DNA from: Amphibalanus amphitrite
Taxonomy: Eukaryota > Arthropoda > Thecostraca > Balanomorpha > Balanidae
DNA: 64,000 nt
NCBI RefSeq assembly: GCF_019059575.1
Contig: NW_024882718.1
Location: 153,797-217,796 of the forward strand
Reading direction: 5' to 3'
Shown: positions 34,201 to 49,200 of the stretch, piece after piece
How the letters are laid out: each line of letters opens with the position of its first letter
Numbering within the stretch: position 1 is the first letter of the stretch
The notes under the pieces: model-generated
Databases searched by the model: none
Seen by the model: the letters and a program-made list of their open reading frames with translations, nothing else
What the model was told of the DNA's origin: nothing
Position numbers and translations under genes: made by a program

Positions 34201-37200
34201 TCCTCGAACGTCACGACAATGACTTGCCATTGCATGCATAATTTCTTACCACGTGTAAACTAATTAGGTTAGTACACTGTCATCTGGCCGGTGCCAATCA
34301 CGCGATATTCAGGGCATCTCATTGGGTTGCCGACTAAGCAGCGAGTTTGTCGGCCATGCAGCATACCTACCTTGGTTGTCACGACCTGTTCTCTACATTC
34401 AGAGCCCCAGAAATGTTTTCTACATTCAGGGCCCCAGGGGTCAAGGGTTTACCTTCCTCTGTCCTTACCGACTGCCACGTACTTTTCATGTACAACTATA
34501 GAATACTGTATACGTGCATTGTTCACGAACATTAGACAACGGCTTAGGAACACTATACGATTCGCTGAAAACCGCCTATTCATTTCCGACTCTTCATTCA
34601 GATTTCTAGCGACGCCCTTTGCCTATCAACCGCAGTAATCTGTCCGACGCCGAAGCTTAGCCAAATGTGTAAAAGAGGATTTGTGTAGTCTAAAATCGTT
34701 TGCCCAATAATGGAGTTATTTCAGCGTTTACCAATGTCCATTATATTTCATTTGGCACACTCTGTCCAATGTGAGAACTGAGAGCTTAGTCAAATGTATA
34801 AAAGTGACGGCCATTACTAGCTCGCCTCCTCTGTTGTATGTGAGAGCTGTCAGCAGTCTCTATCCAATATAAGAGCTCCCAGCAGTCCTCTATCCAATGT
34901 AAGAGCTCCCAGCAGTTCTCTATCCAATGTGAGAGCTCCCATCCGTCCTATGGCCAATGTGAGAGCTCCCAACCGTCCTCTGTCCAGTGTGAGAACTCCC
35001 TGCCGCCCGGCTCGGCCCGACACTCCGTTAGTGAGTCTGTCACGGTTGACTGACCATCAGACACCTGACAGACGAGTTAGCGGTCACCTCCCGCCGCACC
35101 CCACTCTCCCCCTCTCTCTCTCTCTCCCTCTCTCTCCTCCTGCACTCTACCTGTGGACTTTCGATAACCGCGGCAGGTGCCTTCATTAGCACGTGCAGTC
35201 AGGCCACTAGGGTGGCCGCTGGCCTAATTGAAGCCTTTCTCTTGGAGAGATGTGACCATTATCCGGGGAGGGGAGCGAAATACAAGGGGGTGATCTAGAG
35301 AGGAAAGCCTGGATGATTGACGGGAGAAATTGGAACAACCCCATAGGCGGCGGAACGGGGAGGGCACCGGGGCACCATGCCCCCTTTGATTTTTGCATTT
35401 TAACATTAGCCCTATGGGCGTTGCATGGAAAGAATGGGACCAAAAGTCGCCAGTGCCTCCCCCCCCCCTCTTAATTGAAGGTGTTCCGCCTCCACTGAAC
35501 AATCCGTGCAGGATTCGAAACACATGTAAAAGTTATGGGTCCGTTCGGTCACGCCAAATTCAACCTGCTTTTGAGCTTGACTGATTATTCAGACTCATCA
35601 ACAGGGAAGACTGATCATATGACTAAAATTGTACGCGTAGAGTCCGTTCGATTATCACGTGACCTAGATCGTAGTGGCTGCCAAACAAATATACCGTATC
35701 ACGTGATATCAGTCATGCGTGTGTGATGGATGAGGCGTGTGCGTCACGTGATGTTTCGTCTCGTGATTGTTGTCGTCAGTCATTTCTCGCCTATCCGTCT
35801 AGAGATGATAAATGTCGCGAAGGCAGGCGAACCGCGTGTGAACAATCTGTTAGTGTAGACGATAGCTAAGCTAACGGGAAATGCAGTTCTGAGACACTGG
35901 TTCTAACACGCGGGTACGGAATAGCGCTGGCTGCTTTGTCATCGGCGATTCTAGGATTCCAAAGAATGTTTGTACTCGTTTTGTCAAATGATGCCTAAGA
36001 CTGTGTTCTGTCATTATACGCAATTAGTTATGTGCCTTTGCAAACATTCGTCCAGTACTTCTCTTTTCGTTATCTTTCGGAACCTCTTACTCTGATCAGT
36101 TTTTGTACTGAGCGACTAACTGTGGCTTATACCAACGTGTTAGTTGTTACCAATACCATTGTTTTGAAATGGACGCACATGCCACAAAACGATAAATCTA
36201 GTTCCACCTACAAACCGGAGCAAAACAACACCAGTTTCCCATTACTAATGGTGTCGGCCGGTTGTGTCAGGTGGCACCGCCGCACCGGGCTGCAGTGCTG
36301 GTGTGGGTACTCGTACAACAGAGCCTGATCTGTGTGAGAATTGTAGGTGTTTGTGACTGTGTTCACTCCACTGAGAACTAGGAATGTGGATCAGGCCAGT
36401 GGGACTCGAACAGACGATCAATTAGAGAGCAGATGTCCCTGACAGAGCAGATATAATTGATGGGGTTGTTATTTAGGTTGAGCCACACGCAGATGAGACA
36501 TACCTGCCATAATTGTGGCCAAGACATGATAGCAAGCTTTCTCAGATGTCTCGTCAAAACGCTTTGATAAAGCTATGATAATACCGATTTTTTTCAGTCA
36601 TGTGATTATTTTACGAATATCTAAAGAAAACTATACAGGCCTGCAGCCAACGTCACTCATCAGTATGTATTTATAGTATTCTCATCAAGATGTGTGACAC
36701 TACTTTGTAAAGGAACACAATTAATAATAATACATTCACTATGCATTATACATCCGTGTTCCGTCCTGAAATTGGCCTCTCGACCATTCCATTAGATAAA
36801 ATGCATGAAATGTCGCAAAAGACTGTCAATGTGCTGTGTTTGTTAACCTAACTAGTTTTAGACTACCATCAGACAGGGGAGAGATATCCGCACAGATTTG
36901 TTGGTCAGCCTTGTTCACTGGAGCGTGAACCGTGCATTTAGCTCATGACTTTGCTGACATTGAGTAGACGGGTGAAATGGACAGGTGAATTGTAATGATG
37001 GGGGTGCGGAGAAAGACATCGGGGGTGGGTGGAAGGGGGGGCTATTCAGTCTAGCGGAGATCATACAGCGAGATCGCGGCCGCAGAAATACTGATCATTG
37101 ATATTCATTGATATCGAGAGCAAGATATAGGAGAGAAAGGGGTGAAGAAAAGACTTCAGGGAGAATGAGAAAGGAACCAAAGGAAGGGTGAGAGGAATCC

Positions 37201-40200
37201 AGTGATAGAAAGAAAGAGAAGAGAATGGGTATGGAAACCTTTTTTGAACATCTGTTCGAAGAGCAGGTCGATAGCACTATCTGTTGAATGTATCAAAGCT
37301 GTTATCAATATCTTACCACTCTCTCCCTCTTTCTCCACAGAGTCGTCCGCCGGGGCCGCCGCGAGGACCTCTCCCCAACAGCGTCCCGGCCAGAATACAG
37401 CGACCGCCGCCGCCGCCGCCGCCCAGACCCGACCGCAGGGCGGACCGGCGGCCGCCCCCGCCCGGCAGGAGAAACCCCGGACCTCGGGAGCGAGACCAGG
37501 TCATCGGGCACCAGGTCAGGCGGGGTCACACGGTGGGAAACATTCGGATTAAATTTAGAGGACGTTTTGCTTTTGCTTTGCATGGACAGATTTTAGAAGC
37601 TGTTTACTCGTGTGTCAAGACGCCACTTACATGTCATAACATGCGTCACTCTTCAGCGTCGAGGTGATGGACGTTTGATGAATATTTCAAGTCACGTTTC
37701 CCTGCTACTGCTACGAGTGATGACAGTGACCTTGATCTAACCTGACCTGACCCATGTTGCAGCCACCGCCACCGGGTCTGTTCGGGGGCCCTCCGCCACC
37801 GGATCACAGAAACGACGTCCAATCCGCGCAACGTAAGTGACAATATTCAATTCCTTTACTCCCTTTAATTCTCTATTTGCCATTCAAACATGACTTTCTA
37901 CCTAAAAAGACGTTGATTTTCAATGAACTGTCACAAGTGTCCCACTCGAAATGGTCATGTTTGATGATCATGTCACGGAAATGGTCATGTCATGGTCATG
38001 ATATACATAGAAAGAATCGAATTGCATGCAGGTATATTCCTAGAAAATTCGAATCAGCTAAGTTTTATTTTGATAACACCACTGCTATTTACGCATTTCT
38101 CAAAATGTTGACGTTTTTTACACGCCAATAATAATTTGTCTTCTCCGTTCATTTCAGCGTCGATCCCGGCGCCTGCTCCGTTCCTGTTCAAGGTTCCTGG
38201 CGAGGGGGTGATCCAGCTGCCCCCGCCCCCCACCCACGCCTCGGCCCCTCAGGACGCATCCAACGTATTCCCCCCGCCCTTCCCCGTCGGAAAACAGCCG
38301 GCCAATCACCGACCGGGACTGAGGCCTCGTCCCAAGGGTCACCATGGCAACCGGCGCCGCCCGCCGCCGGCCAATCAGGAGGCGCCGCCGCGCCGCTCAC
38401 CGCCCAATCACGAGCCGCCACGTCGCCCCCACAACGGTCTCCGAGCTCCAATTGGACCAAGGCGTCCTCAAGGTTAGTTATTCGGCCAATCATTTCTTTT
38501 TGCAGAGACTTCTCTATTTTTGCAGAGATTCAATGATTTCTTTTTGGTCGAATAAACTGGCGATTTTGAAGTGATCAATGACCTCACAATTCAAGTCAGC
38601 TTGATTGAATGTTTGCACTACCTAAAAGAAAATCACAACGTTGTTGCGATGAATGGATGAGATATTTACAGCCTATATGCATGGAGGCTTTTTCTGCTGC
38701 TTTTCAGCATTCCCTTTTCGTCTAGAGACCCGCGTTTCGGCTCACAATTTGTTTCTATCATCCGCTTCGGCTAGCATATTCAGACAGCCAAACTCAAAGA
38801 GAGTGTAAGCATGTTGTAGGGGTATAAACACCCCTCCCCCTCCCCCTACAGAGCGTCCCCCACCGGACAGCGACCGTCGGCGACGTCAGGAGGAGGAGCA
38901 TCGCAGACGGCTAGAGGAGGAGGAGCATCGCAGACGACTCGAGGACGAGGAGCGTCGGCGTCGGTTTGAGGGAGAGGAACAGAGGCGCCGGCACCAGGAG
39001 GACTTCCGTCCTCCGTTTCCTCAGCGTCCTCCTTCGTTTGTGGAGGAGCAGAGCAGACCGCGACCTGACCTGGTCCGGCCGGAGACCAGACCGGACCCGG
39101 GACCAGGACCGGGCCTGGGACCGGTGGTCCCCCGCAGACCGCCCAACTTTGACTTCGGACCGCCCGATGGCGGCTTCAAGCCGAGTGTGAGTTGGTGGGC
39201 GAAAGCTCACGCTAGGTTGGGATGGAAATTTAGTCAGATAGTTCACCAGTCAGCCGGTTTGAATGATTTGCTCTCGCCGGCCCTCCCGCACAGCGCTACC
39301 ATATTTGTCTATATTGAACAAAAACTTTCATTAAAGACCTCACCTAACTTTTTACCTTTTCAATCAGCTTTTTACTCAATCTATGCTCAAGCTGGCTATT
39401 TGATGTTCATTTTCTTATGTTCCAAACTCCAAAACATACTAACATCAAATGACTGGTTACGCGCCACAAGTAACCGTTAACTTCTCTTCTCCGCAGGACA
39501 TTGATTTCGGCAGCTCGAATTTCCGACCGTTCAGTCCTGTCAACAACGACTTGAGCACTACCACGCGACGGGAGTGTGATTTTTATGCTGAGGACATCTG
39601 TCTGGCCAGCAGTGTGTACCCCGGGTCAGTACCATCGACGATCCTCGATAAGTAACAAGGATCATTCTTGTAGTAAGCATCCTTGGAGGATGTTTGAACG
39701 TTGGAAGCTGAGATGACTGGTGCACTTCAGGAGACCGGCAGTGTCTTTGGTTGTTACGGAACGGATTCCATTCAAGTTTTCTGAGACGGAGTTTAGTGTG
39801 AATGCATTTGATTTAAAATATAAGTGGAACCACTTTTTTTGGCAAAAACTGCAGCGTAGCATAACAGTAACTTTTTATCATTGCGTTGGGTCTCTTCATT
39901 GTTTTCCAAGTCGTCAAATTGCGCTACCTGCTTGCGAGGAAGCGCATTATATGACGTCATCCTCAGCGGCGATCAGCCGGGAGCGGCCAATGGTGGACGC
40001 TATGTAACTGACGTCACCTGTTGTATGACGTCATTCACAGGGATGCTATCCGCGCCTCGATCAGCCGGGACCGTCCAATGGTAGACGCCATGTTTGCCGA
40101 GGTTCAGGAGCAGAGTGCCGATATTCTGGTGGAAGGAGTTAGTAGTAAACAGGAGGAGTTGTACGACTACACGCACTACTTTGGAGCCGAGAGGTGGGAC

Positions 40201-43200
40201 AACACATGTTTCATTTCACCTTTATACGAGTTAACCTACTACGCCGTTTTTATTTCTCATTTATTTGCTTGCATATTTTGCCTCTGTCGCCGCCGTAGCG
40301 GCTCCAGTGTTTTATGGCACGCGCCATTTTGCATATTTTCACGCAGTCGGAATTTCGCATTGACCTATAATAAGTATAGACGAACTACTCGCGTCTTTGC
40401 GGCGTTCCTCGTCGACCAAAGAAGCAAATTGTTTTCTGAAATTACAGCGCAGGATAAGGGCAATCCTAACCTTTAAGCACGGACGTAGAAATAAAAGTTT
40501 GTTAAATATTTAACGTTAATTTATTTTAAAATGTGTATCAGAACGCTAACATTTACTACAAAACATTTATTTAAACGTTTAAGGTTTGAAGTCAAGCCTC
40601 ACGAAATCGTCTCCATGGTAACGGAATAAACAAAGTCCTCGGCATCATTTATTGTTGCCGCATTGCAAATTGCGTAAGGTGTGTTGACAGTCCTGTGCAT
40701 ATTAAGCAAGAAAAAATAGTTTGTCACCAATAAAGAGCACAAAACAAATATCAAGCACATATTGCACGTGATAAGTGAATCATTTCAAGGAGATAAAATT
40801 GACTTATGTTATTACAGCAAGCATTTCAAGCAGTGTGATCTGAGATTTTTGGTATTCATGTAATTAAAGCATTTTATTTCATTTTCTTTAAATTTATCCT
40901 GTTTATCTGCTAGATCAGTCAGACACTGATATTTTTATCCTAATGGCTAGAGTCAAGAGAAGAAAAAACTGAAAGACACTTGCAATCTTAACAAATGTCA
41001 TAAGAAATGGTTTGGAAGAGGTCCACCCAAGGTCTACCCAAGGGGTCTACCTAAGAAGGCACAGGCCTATGTTCTTGTTGCTGGAAGGCTTCTGATGTGT
41101 GCTGAAATTCATCTGCCAACTGAACCAGACATAGCCCGACTTATGGCCAACATATAAAGTAAAAAAGATTGAAGAACTTAAGTTGTAAGTTGCTACTGCA
41201 ATTAAACACGATGGAGGCTGGAGCCGTCAAGAAAACTGAATGGAAGCTCAGCAAGACTGCAACAGTCGAAATGCCTACCAAGTGTGACCTGCTAATGACT
41301 GGCTTAATTATTTCTTGCGTGTCTCAACATAAGTGCTCAAGAGCAGAAGGCCCCTCATTTAGGTACTTGTGTGTGCGCTGATTTGTGGAACGTTGTTAAA
41401 ATCGAAAACCAGAATTCGTGAACTTTTGGTGATCACCAGTGACCTTTAGCGATGACCTGATTGAAAAATTGTCAAGATGATTCTCAAAGTTCTTATAGCG
41501 AGCTACCTACTGCCCTTTCCGCATCTTTCTATCTTTCTTCCTTTGCGAGATAATATGGCGTTGACAAATACGTCCCCCTCCTCCCATCACTATATGGCGA
41601 AGTTGGCTGAAAGGCCCACCCGGACGCGGGTTAAAGAGGCTCATGGGTGAATAAAATGATGCATCATTATGTGCACTCAGATTGGTATGAGTTAGAGGTG
41701 GCAAAATGTGGACCCGAGGACCCGGTCCAAAGAACCAGTCTGGACCCATATGGGTCCAGACCGGTTCCTGGAAATTTTCTGACGGGTCCAACCGGGTCCT
41801 ACCATAAATTATACATCTTGCACACTACACATTATTGCAAATTATGAAGTGAATAAAGTGAATGTTTTTTGCTCACAGTAGCTCATGAGTATTCCCAATG
41901 GGAAATAGGCTGTTTTATATGATGCAACTAATGATACCTACAAGTAGTTTGTATTAATTGATTTTGGGGGAACGGGTCCAAATGGTTCCGATTTCAAACT
42001 AAGACCGGGTCCGACTGGTTCCAGAAATGTCCAGCCGGGTCTGGTTCGAGTCTGGTTCCCAAAATTTTCATCTTTTGCCACCTCTAGTATGAGTATATCG
42101 CCACTCATCCTACAGTCTCTACTACCATGAACATTATTTGTATGTCTTCATATGCTTTGACGATGCTTTGATGATGTCATGAATGTTACTGCTGAGCTTC
42201 ATCTTAAATACACAATACATAATGTTAAATCGACTAACAACCTGTATTAATCGAATTCGCAATCATGAAGAGAAACGCGCATGAGACCTGCAAAACTACG
42301 TGATAGTGAAGCTCCTTTAACGGATCTAGAAATGATGATTCTGAGCGCAATGGCAAAGCCGCTCTTTAAAGATGTGAAAGTGGCCCCACTCGGAAGAGTC
42401 GGTCGCTACCGGTGTACCAAATTTGAGCGCAATCTCCCCAGCCGTTCTCGAGATGTGGAAGCGACCCCTCGCGCGTGCGCACGTGCAAGCTGGACCCAAA
42501 CTGACTTGTGCACGGCACCCTGTCAAACGGTCCCTAACGACGTACCAAATTTGAGCGCAATCGGCCTAGCCGTTCTCGAGATCTGGAAGCGTACCCTGCA
42601 CGTGCGCACGTGCACCAGCACCCAAACCGTGACACGTGAAAATGCATCATCATTTGCATGTCCAACGACATGCCAAGTTTCAGCTCAATCAACCCAGTCG
42701 TTGTAAAGTTATTGTTGATTGAACACATTTGTCACCACTTAGTTGGCACGTGGCGCGTGCCGTGTCCCTCACCCTATGACTTTGTGCTATGTTCAAGTGA
42801 TTAAGCTTGGACGCTTCTTCATTGTAGATGCAGTCTCGTTCCGTTCCGTCGTGTCATTTACGCGAAAGAAGTTGATAAACTTTTGCGTTTTTCCCATAGA
42901 CAAAGCATTGTGTTATTAGTTCGTGCCCTTACACGTACGGTGGCGCTAGTGTCGCTCAGCGGGAACGCCCTTCAGGCGCTGATTAAGCCAGTGTAGTCTG
43001 TCTATACTTATTATAGGTCAATGGAATTTCGTCGGTGCTATTGTTGTCGTGTGAATGAACTCGTTGAAATTAGAAGGAGAAAATGGCGGACAATATAGAT
43101 TGATCAATTCGGAACAAGTTTAATTCGACTTTCGTATTATTCGGATTTTGCTTATTCGTAAGTTTACCAGTCGATCGAGTCGGATTCGATTCGTTCGCAA

Positions 43201-46200
43201 CATTTTTTGGTCCTCCGGGCCGGATAACGTAATTTGTGTGTCGTCTCGTTCGCTCTAACGTAATGTTCACGAATAATGTAGCCTTTGAGCGTTATATCGT
43301 CGTTCGCTCTAACGTCATTATCGTGAATTAAGATACGTTTTTGAGTTTCGCATCGTTCGCACTTAACGTAATGGCCACAGATAACGTAACGTTCCGCGCA
43401 TTGCATGGCTTCTAAGCATAACAACGTATGCTCTGAATGATCGTGCTGCTCAACATCAGCAAATAATCAACATGGATCAATCACCCGAAGCAGCAAGAGT
43501 GAAGCGGATCCGAGCAAACAAGAAGTCGTGTTTGACACGCATCTGCAATCGAGCCGAGAATCTGATCGCAGTTCGAGGCAGTCGTACCATTCTCCAAGAG
43601 CTGCTCGGTGATATTGACCGTGCAATGGACACAGTGACAGACTCCAATGAGTCATACTTGCTGGTATTGACGGACGAGGAAGAGAAATCGAAGGCAAACG
43701 AGTACATGATCGAAATCGAAGCACAGCGGAACAGCATCGTTCAAAAGATAATGACTTACCTTCAATCGAGATCTGACGAGGCCGCTTCTGAAGCTAGTGC
43801 AGCGTCGTCCCATCGTTCGACGGCAGCTGTGGCTCATTCACATGAGGCTGTGATTCAGGCCCGTCTGACCGCCTTGAAGAGTCGCCAGGAAGAAAAACGT
43901 CTTCAGTGCGAAAAGGAATTTAACCTGAAGATTCAGGCGGCTAGAGAAGCGGCTGAAACAGCCGAACTTGAAGCTCGACTGCGGCAAGAAGCCATCGAGT
44001 CAGGGACAGTCAATCTGGATAGGACTGATAACATCAGAGACGAAGCTGCTGTTGCCGATTGTGAAGTTGAGCAAGAACGCGCGAACGTTGGTGAGAGCAA
44101 CCTGAGAACAGCAGACTGGATCAGGAGGCTGAACAGTCCTGAGGCCTCACCAGCTCAACAGAGAGAGACGACAGCGCGTCACACCGAGCTCCACAGCGTG
44201 CCGCGCATAGCACTGCCGAAGTTCTCGGGTGAGCCTCTGGAGTGGCCAAAGTGGATTGGACTTTTCGAGGCGCTGATTCACAAGCAACCAGGGCTGTCAA
44301 ACGCAGAAAAAATCGTTCATCTTCAGTCGGCAGTCACTGGTCTGGCGCAGAAAACAATCGAAGGCATGCTATACGATGGCGAGCTCTACCCGAAGGCGCT
44401 ACAAGCTCTCCAAAGTCGATTCGGCAGGAGTGACGATATCGTTTTCGCACACCTGAGGGCTGTTTTCGAGAGCCAGCCTCTGAAGCACCTCGACGCAGCA
44501 GCCCTAGAAAAGTTTCAAGCTCGTCTCCATTCCGCGGTTACGACTCTCCAATCGCTCGGCTACCATGGTGACGTCACGAGCCGTGAGAACTTGCGACGAG
44601 CAGTCGTGAAGCTGCCGATTCAACTCCGTCACGAGTGGGGAAAACGAGCAGTAGAGCTGGAGCCAAGGCAAGTCACACTGTCCGATTTGGATGACTGGCT
44701 AGCTCTACAAGTCCGGATATTGCTCAGCAGCTCAATGTCTGAGCGTGAAGGAAACAGCGGCATCAGCTCAGCGGCAGACAGTCAGCGCCGACCGCCGGCG
44801 TCGAGTCAGAGGCATGGATCGAGTGCGCGTTCGGCTCTCGCCACGGTGGCCACTCAGCATGGCTCCCAGCCGGCGTGCCCCCTCTGCAATCGCCGACACG
44901 GCTTGGCTCGCTGCAATGCATTTGCCCAAAAGTCGGTGTCGGAACGAGCTAGATACATCGCTGACAATGACAGATGTTTTCGCTGCTTGGAGACGGGACA
45001 CATCTCGAGAAGGTGCCCGTCCACATCTGTCCAACAGTGCAGTTCTGCCGGCTGTGGAGGCAGACACCACCAGTTACTACATGGCAGCCAGCGTGTTTTC
45101 GAGCGTCGTGGAACGGAGCAGGCTGCCGCGCTCGAGCAAACCCAACAACATATGGATCCAGCAGAGCAGCACGCAACTAATCGCACGATCGGAGCCGCGC
45201 TGAATGCGACCAGAACGTCTACACTTCTTCAAGTCGTACCAGTGCGTGTGTACGGGCCAGACGGCGAGTGCAGTGACACGCACGCACTACTGGACGCCGG
45301 AGCACAAACCTCTCTCTGCACCGATCGGCTGAGGCAGCGCCTGGGTATCATCGGAGAACGCCAGGAGCTGCAACTCAACAACGTCGAAGGGGCCGGCGAG
45401 AAGAGAACTGTGCACCGATTTGAACTGCAGGTATCGGCAATGTCGGATGGAAACGGAAGAGCGGATATTACCGTACAAGAGGTATACTCCGTTCCTAAGC
45501 TGAACGTGCAGCCGCAAACAATCGACTGGAGTCGGCGACACGAGTGGCTACATCTCTCCGATCTCGACATTCCAGACACAAGTGACAAGCCGATCGAACT
45601 ACTGTTAGGCGCTGACGTCACTGAAGCAATAGTGCAGCACGAGGCACGCGTTGGTAGGCCAGGCCAGCCAGTGGCCGTTCGTACAGCCTTTGGTTGGTGT
45701 CTAAGCGGCAACATCACACAGCTGGTCTCACCTGGTGCTCGTCACGTCATGCACATGGCACGAGTTGACACTCGAGAAGAAGAGCTGAGCTCTCTGGTGA
45801 AGGAATGGTGGTCCACCGAGTCCTTCGGCACCAAATTCAGCGAGAACGTCGCCTCATCAGCTGAAGATAGGCGCGCGGAGAAGCTGCTCGCTGAGACGAC
45901 GAAATGGCGCGGGGACAGGTACGAGACCGGTCTACTGTGGAGATCAGACGACGTCTCCATGCCAGACAACTACACAGCAGCACTGAATCGGCTTGAGAGC
46001 ACGGAAAAAAGACTTCTCCGCCAACCAGGGACGGCAGCTGCATACCGAGATACCTTTCGACAGTATCTGGACAAGGGATACGCTCGAATGCTCTGCCCAG
46101 AAGAACTCGAGAGAGCAAACAAGAAACGATGGTTCCTACCGCACCATGCAGTGGTCAACCAAAACAAGCCAGGAAAGATCCGTGTGGTATTCGATGCTGC

Positions 46201-49200
46201 AGCCAGCTACAGAGGAACCTCGCTGAACAGTCAGCTTCTCACTGGCCCTGACTTCCTTCAGACGATTCCCGGCGTTCTTCTGAGATTCAGGGAGCAGCAA
46301 GTCGGTGTTTCGGCCGACATCGAACAGATGTACCATCAGGTGGCGGCAGTGAAGGACGATCAGCCGGCACTCAGCTTTCTTTGGCGAGATCTGGACACCA
46401 CCCGGCCTCCTGATGTGTACCAAATGGACCGTATCATCTTTGGAGCCCGGTGCTCACCGGCTTCGGCATCGTATGCCCTTCGCAAGACCGCCAATGACAA
46501 GGCCGCTGACACTGACTCGGACAGAGCGGCGGCAGAAGCGGTCCTCTGCAACTTCTATATGGACGACTTCCTCAGCTCGGAGCCAAACAGCGACTCGGCT
46601 ATTTCTAGCCTCACAGCAGTGACAGCACTCGTATCTCGAGGAGGCTTCAGACTCACCAAATGGCTCAGCAATGCTCGTGACGTCCTCGCCGCTGTGCCAG
46701 AGTCCGAGCGTACGCCATCAGCGGCAGATCTGACTGTGCAGCTGCCGACAGAACGCATCCTCGGTTTGCTGTGGGACGCAGAGACTGACCTGCTAAGGCT
46801 GCATGTTCATCACCGAACTGTGCCTCCTACAAAACGGGGTATCCTTCAGATGGCTGCCTCCATCTACGATCCACTCGGATTCGCCTCTCCATTCACTCTT
46901 CTCGCAAGAATCGTGATGCAGAAGCTGTGGGCACTGAAACTCGACTGGGACTGTGAGCTCACAGGAACGACGGCGGAAGAATGGACTCGTTGGACGGGAG
47001 AATTGGCGTGCTTGGAAGCACTCACAGTTCCTCGGAGCTTCAAAGCATGCGACTCACCTGCACGTGATCGGCAGCTTCACATATTTTGTGATGCTTCCGA
47101 GCTCGCCTTCGGGGCCGTGGCCTACCTCAGAGAGACATCGGCTGACGGCACTGTGTCTGTCTCTTTCGTCATGAGCAAGAATCGAGTCGCTCCATTAAAG
47201 AAACTGACTATCGTTCGGCTTGAAACTCAAGCGGCTGTGCTAGCCGTTCGACTGGCAGACGCCATCAGAAGAGAACTGAAGCTCGCAATTGATGGAGTCA
47301 ACTTTTGGAGCGACAGTATGGTGGTTCTCCAATACATCAACAACGAAAGTAGACGCTTCCACACGTTCTTCGCCAACCGAATAGCAGAGATTCGCCAAGG
47401 CTCAGAACCATCGCAGTGGCGGCATGTCCCAGGAACCTAAACCCGGCGGACGACTGCTCGCGGGGACTGCCGGCTTCTCAGTTGACGCCGGATAGCCGCT
47501 GGATTCAAGGACCTGCCTTCCTTCGCCAGCCGCCGGATCAATGGCCTTCAGAGGTTCGCCAAAAGGCCATAAACGATGGTGATCCCGAGGTCAGGGTCGT
47601 GAATCTCACCTCCACTGATCTCAGCACAGGGATTGTTCTCCCTGACCCCAGCAGATTCTCAAGTTGGACTCGCTACAAACGCTCCGTCGCCTGGCTGATG
47701 CGGTTCTCTGCAACTTCGTGGCCAGACACGGCTCTCAAGGAGAGCAAGAATGGCGCCGTGCTGGCACGCTCTCGGTGGCAGAGTTGAACGATGCAGAAAA
47801 CCTTATTCTGCGCAAGATGCAAAATGATCAGTATCATCAGGAACTGATCGACCTGAAGAACGGCAGTTCGGTCTCCAGCAAAAGTAGTCTGCTGGCACTC
47901 TCACCCTGGCTGGATGAAGACGGTGTCATTCGGGTCGGTGGTCGGCTCCTCAACGCACCACTCCCAGCCACGGCTCGCCATCCAGTGATCCTGTCTCGCA
48001 GCAGTGAAGTGACTCGATTAGTAGTCACGCACTTGCACAGCCAGCTTCTGCACGCTGGCGCCGAACACGTCATCAATGAAGCCAGACAGCTGTACTGGAT
48101 CCCCAGAGCACGGGCGACAGTGCGGAAGATCCTGTCAGCCTGCCCGCTCTGTCGACGAAGACGAGCCCAGCCTCAAACGCCAAGAATGGCTGCGCTTCCG
48201 AAAGCGCGCTTAGCTGTGACACACCCATTCTGCAACGTCGGCATCGATTACTTCGGCCCGATACTCACCAAAGTAGGCAGGAAGACGGAGAAGCGATACT
48301 GTCTGCTGGTGACATGTATGTCTACCAGAGCAGTCCACCTCGAACTATCGACATCTTTAAGCACCGAATCGTTCCTCATGGCCTTCCAGCGTTTCGTCGC
48401 TCGTCGCGGTAGGCCAGCTTCGGTGTACTCGGATAACGGAACCAACTTCCGCCGAGGGGAAGCTGAACTCCGACGTCTTCTAACCGGCCTAAATCAAGGC
48501 TGCATCAGTGATCGGCTCGCCCAAGACAATATCCGCTGGTTTTTCAATCCTCCCACCGCATGCCATATGGGAGGTATTTGGGAGCGAATGGTGGCCACCG
48601 TGAAACGAGCACTCCGAGTAGTCCTTGGAAACTTCATCGTTCATGAAGAAGCTCTACTGACCGCTATCGCAGAAGTAGAGGCAGTCATCAACAGTCGACC
48701 TTTGACGCACGTCAGCTCAGAGGCCAGTGACTTTGAAGCGCTCACTCCCAGTCACATCCTTCTCGGCAGACCGGCGTGTCTCCTGCCGTCTCAGCTCAGT
48801 GACTCATCACGCATGAATGTCAGGAGTCACTGGCGGCAAGCACGAGCCATAGCCACACAGTTCTGGCGAAGATGGCTCAGGGAATACGTCCCCACCCTCG
48901 TTCAGCGCACCAAATGGACGTCAGACGTTCGGAACCTGCGCGTCGGAGACTTGGTGCTGCTAGCCGGCGACGACACGCCAAAGGGATTGTGGCCGCTGGC
49001 TCGAGTCGCTCAGGTGTACCCTGGACCCGATGGTCGTGTCCGTTCTGTGGATATAGTGACCGCTAAAGGACGTCTCCGCCGTCCTGCTAGCAAAGTGTGT
49101 CTCCTCGAGGGGAGTGATGATGATGGTGATTAGTGGTGCAACTGCGCTCTGCCCAGTGTGTGTTTCGATGGGCATGGTGCCAAGGGTGACGACGGGTCAC

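Noticed and set aside
35650-35755. Three CACGTG motifs as an E-box enhancer
   Set aside because: Three palindromic hexamers in about 100 bp of intron are suggestive at most; no other support.
42281-42706. 141-codon frame inside the DNA transposon as a transposase
   Set aside because: No transposase motif; the sequence is an internal tandem duplication.
43477-49175. Many antisense frames across the BEL gag-pol
   Set aside because: Shadows of the real sense coding region.
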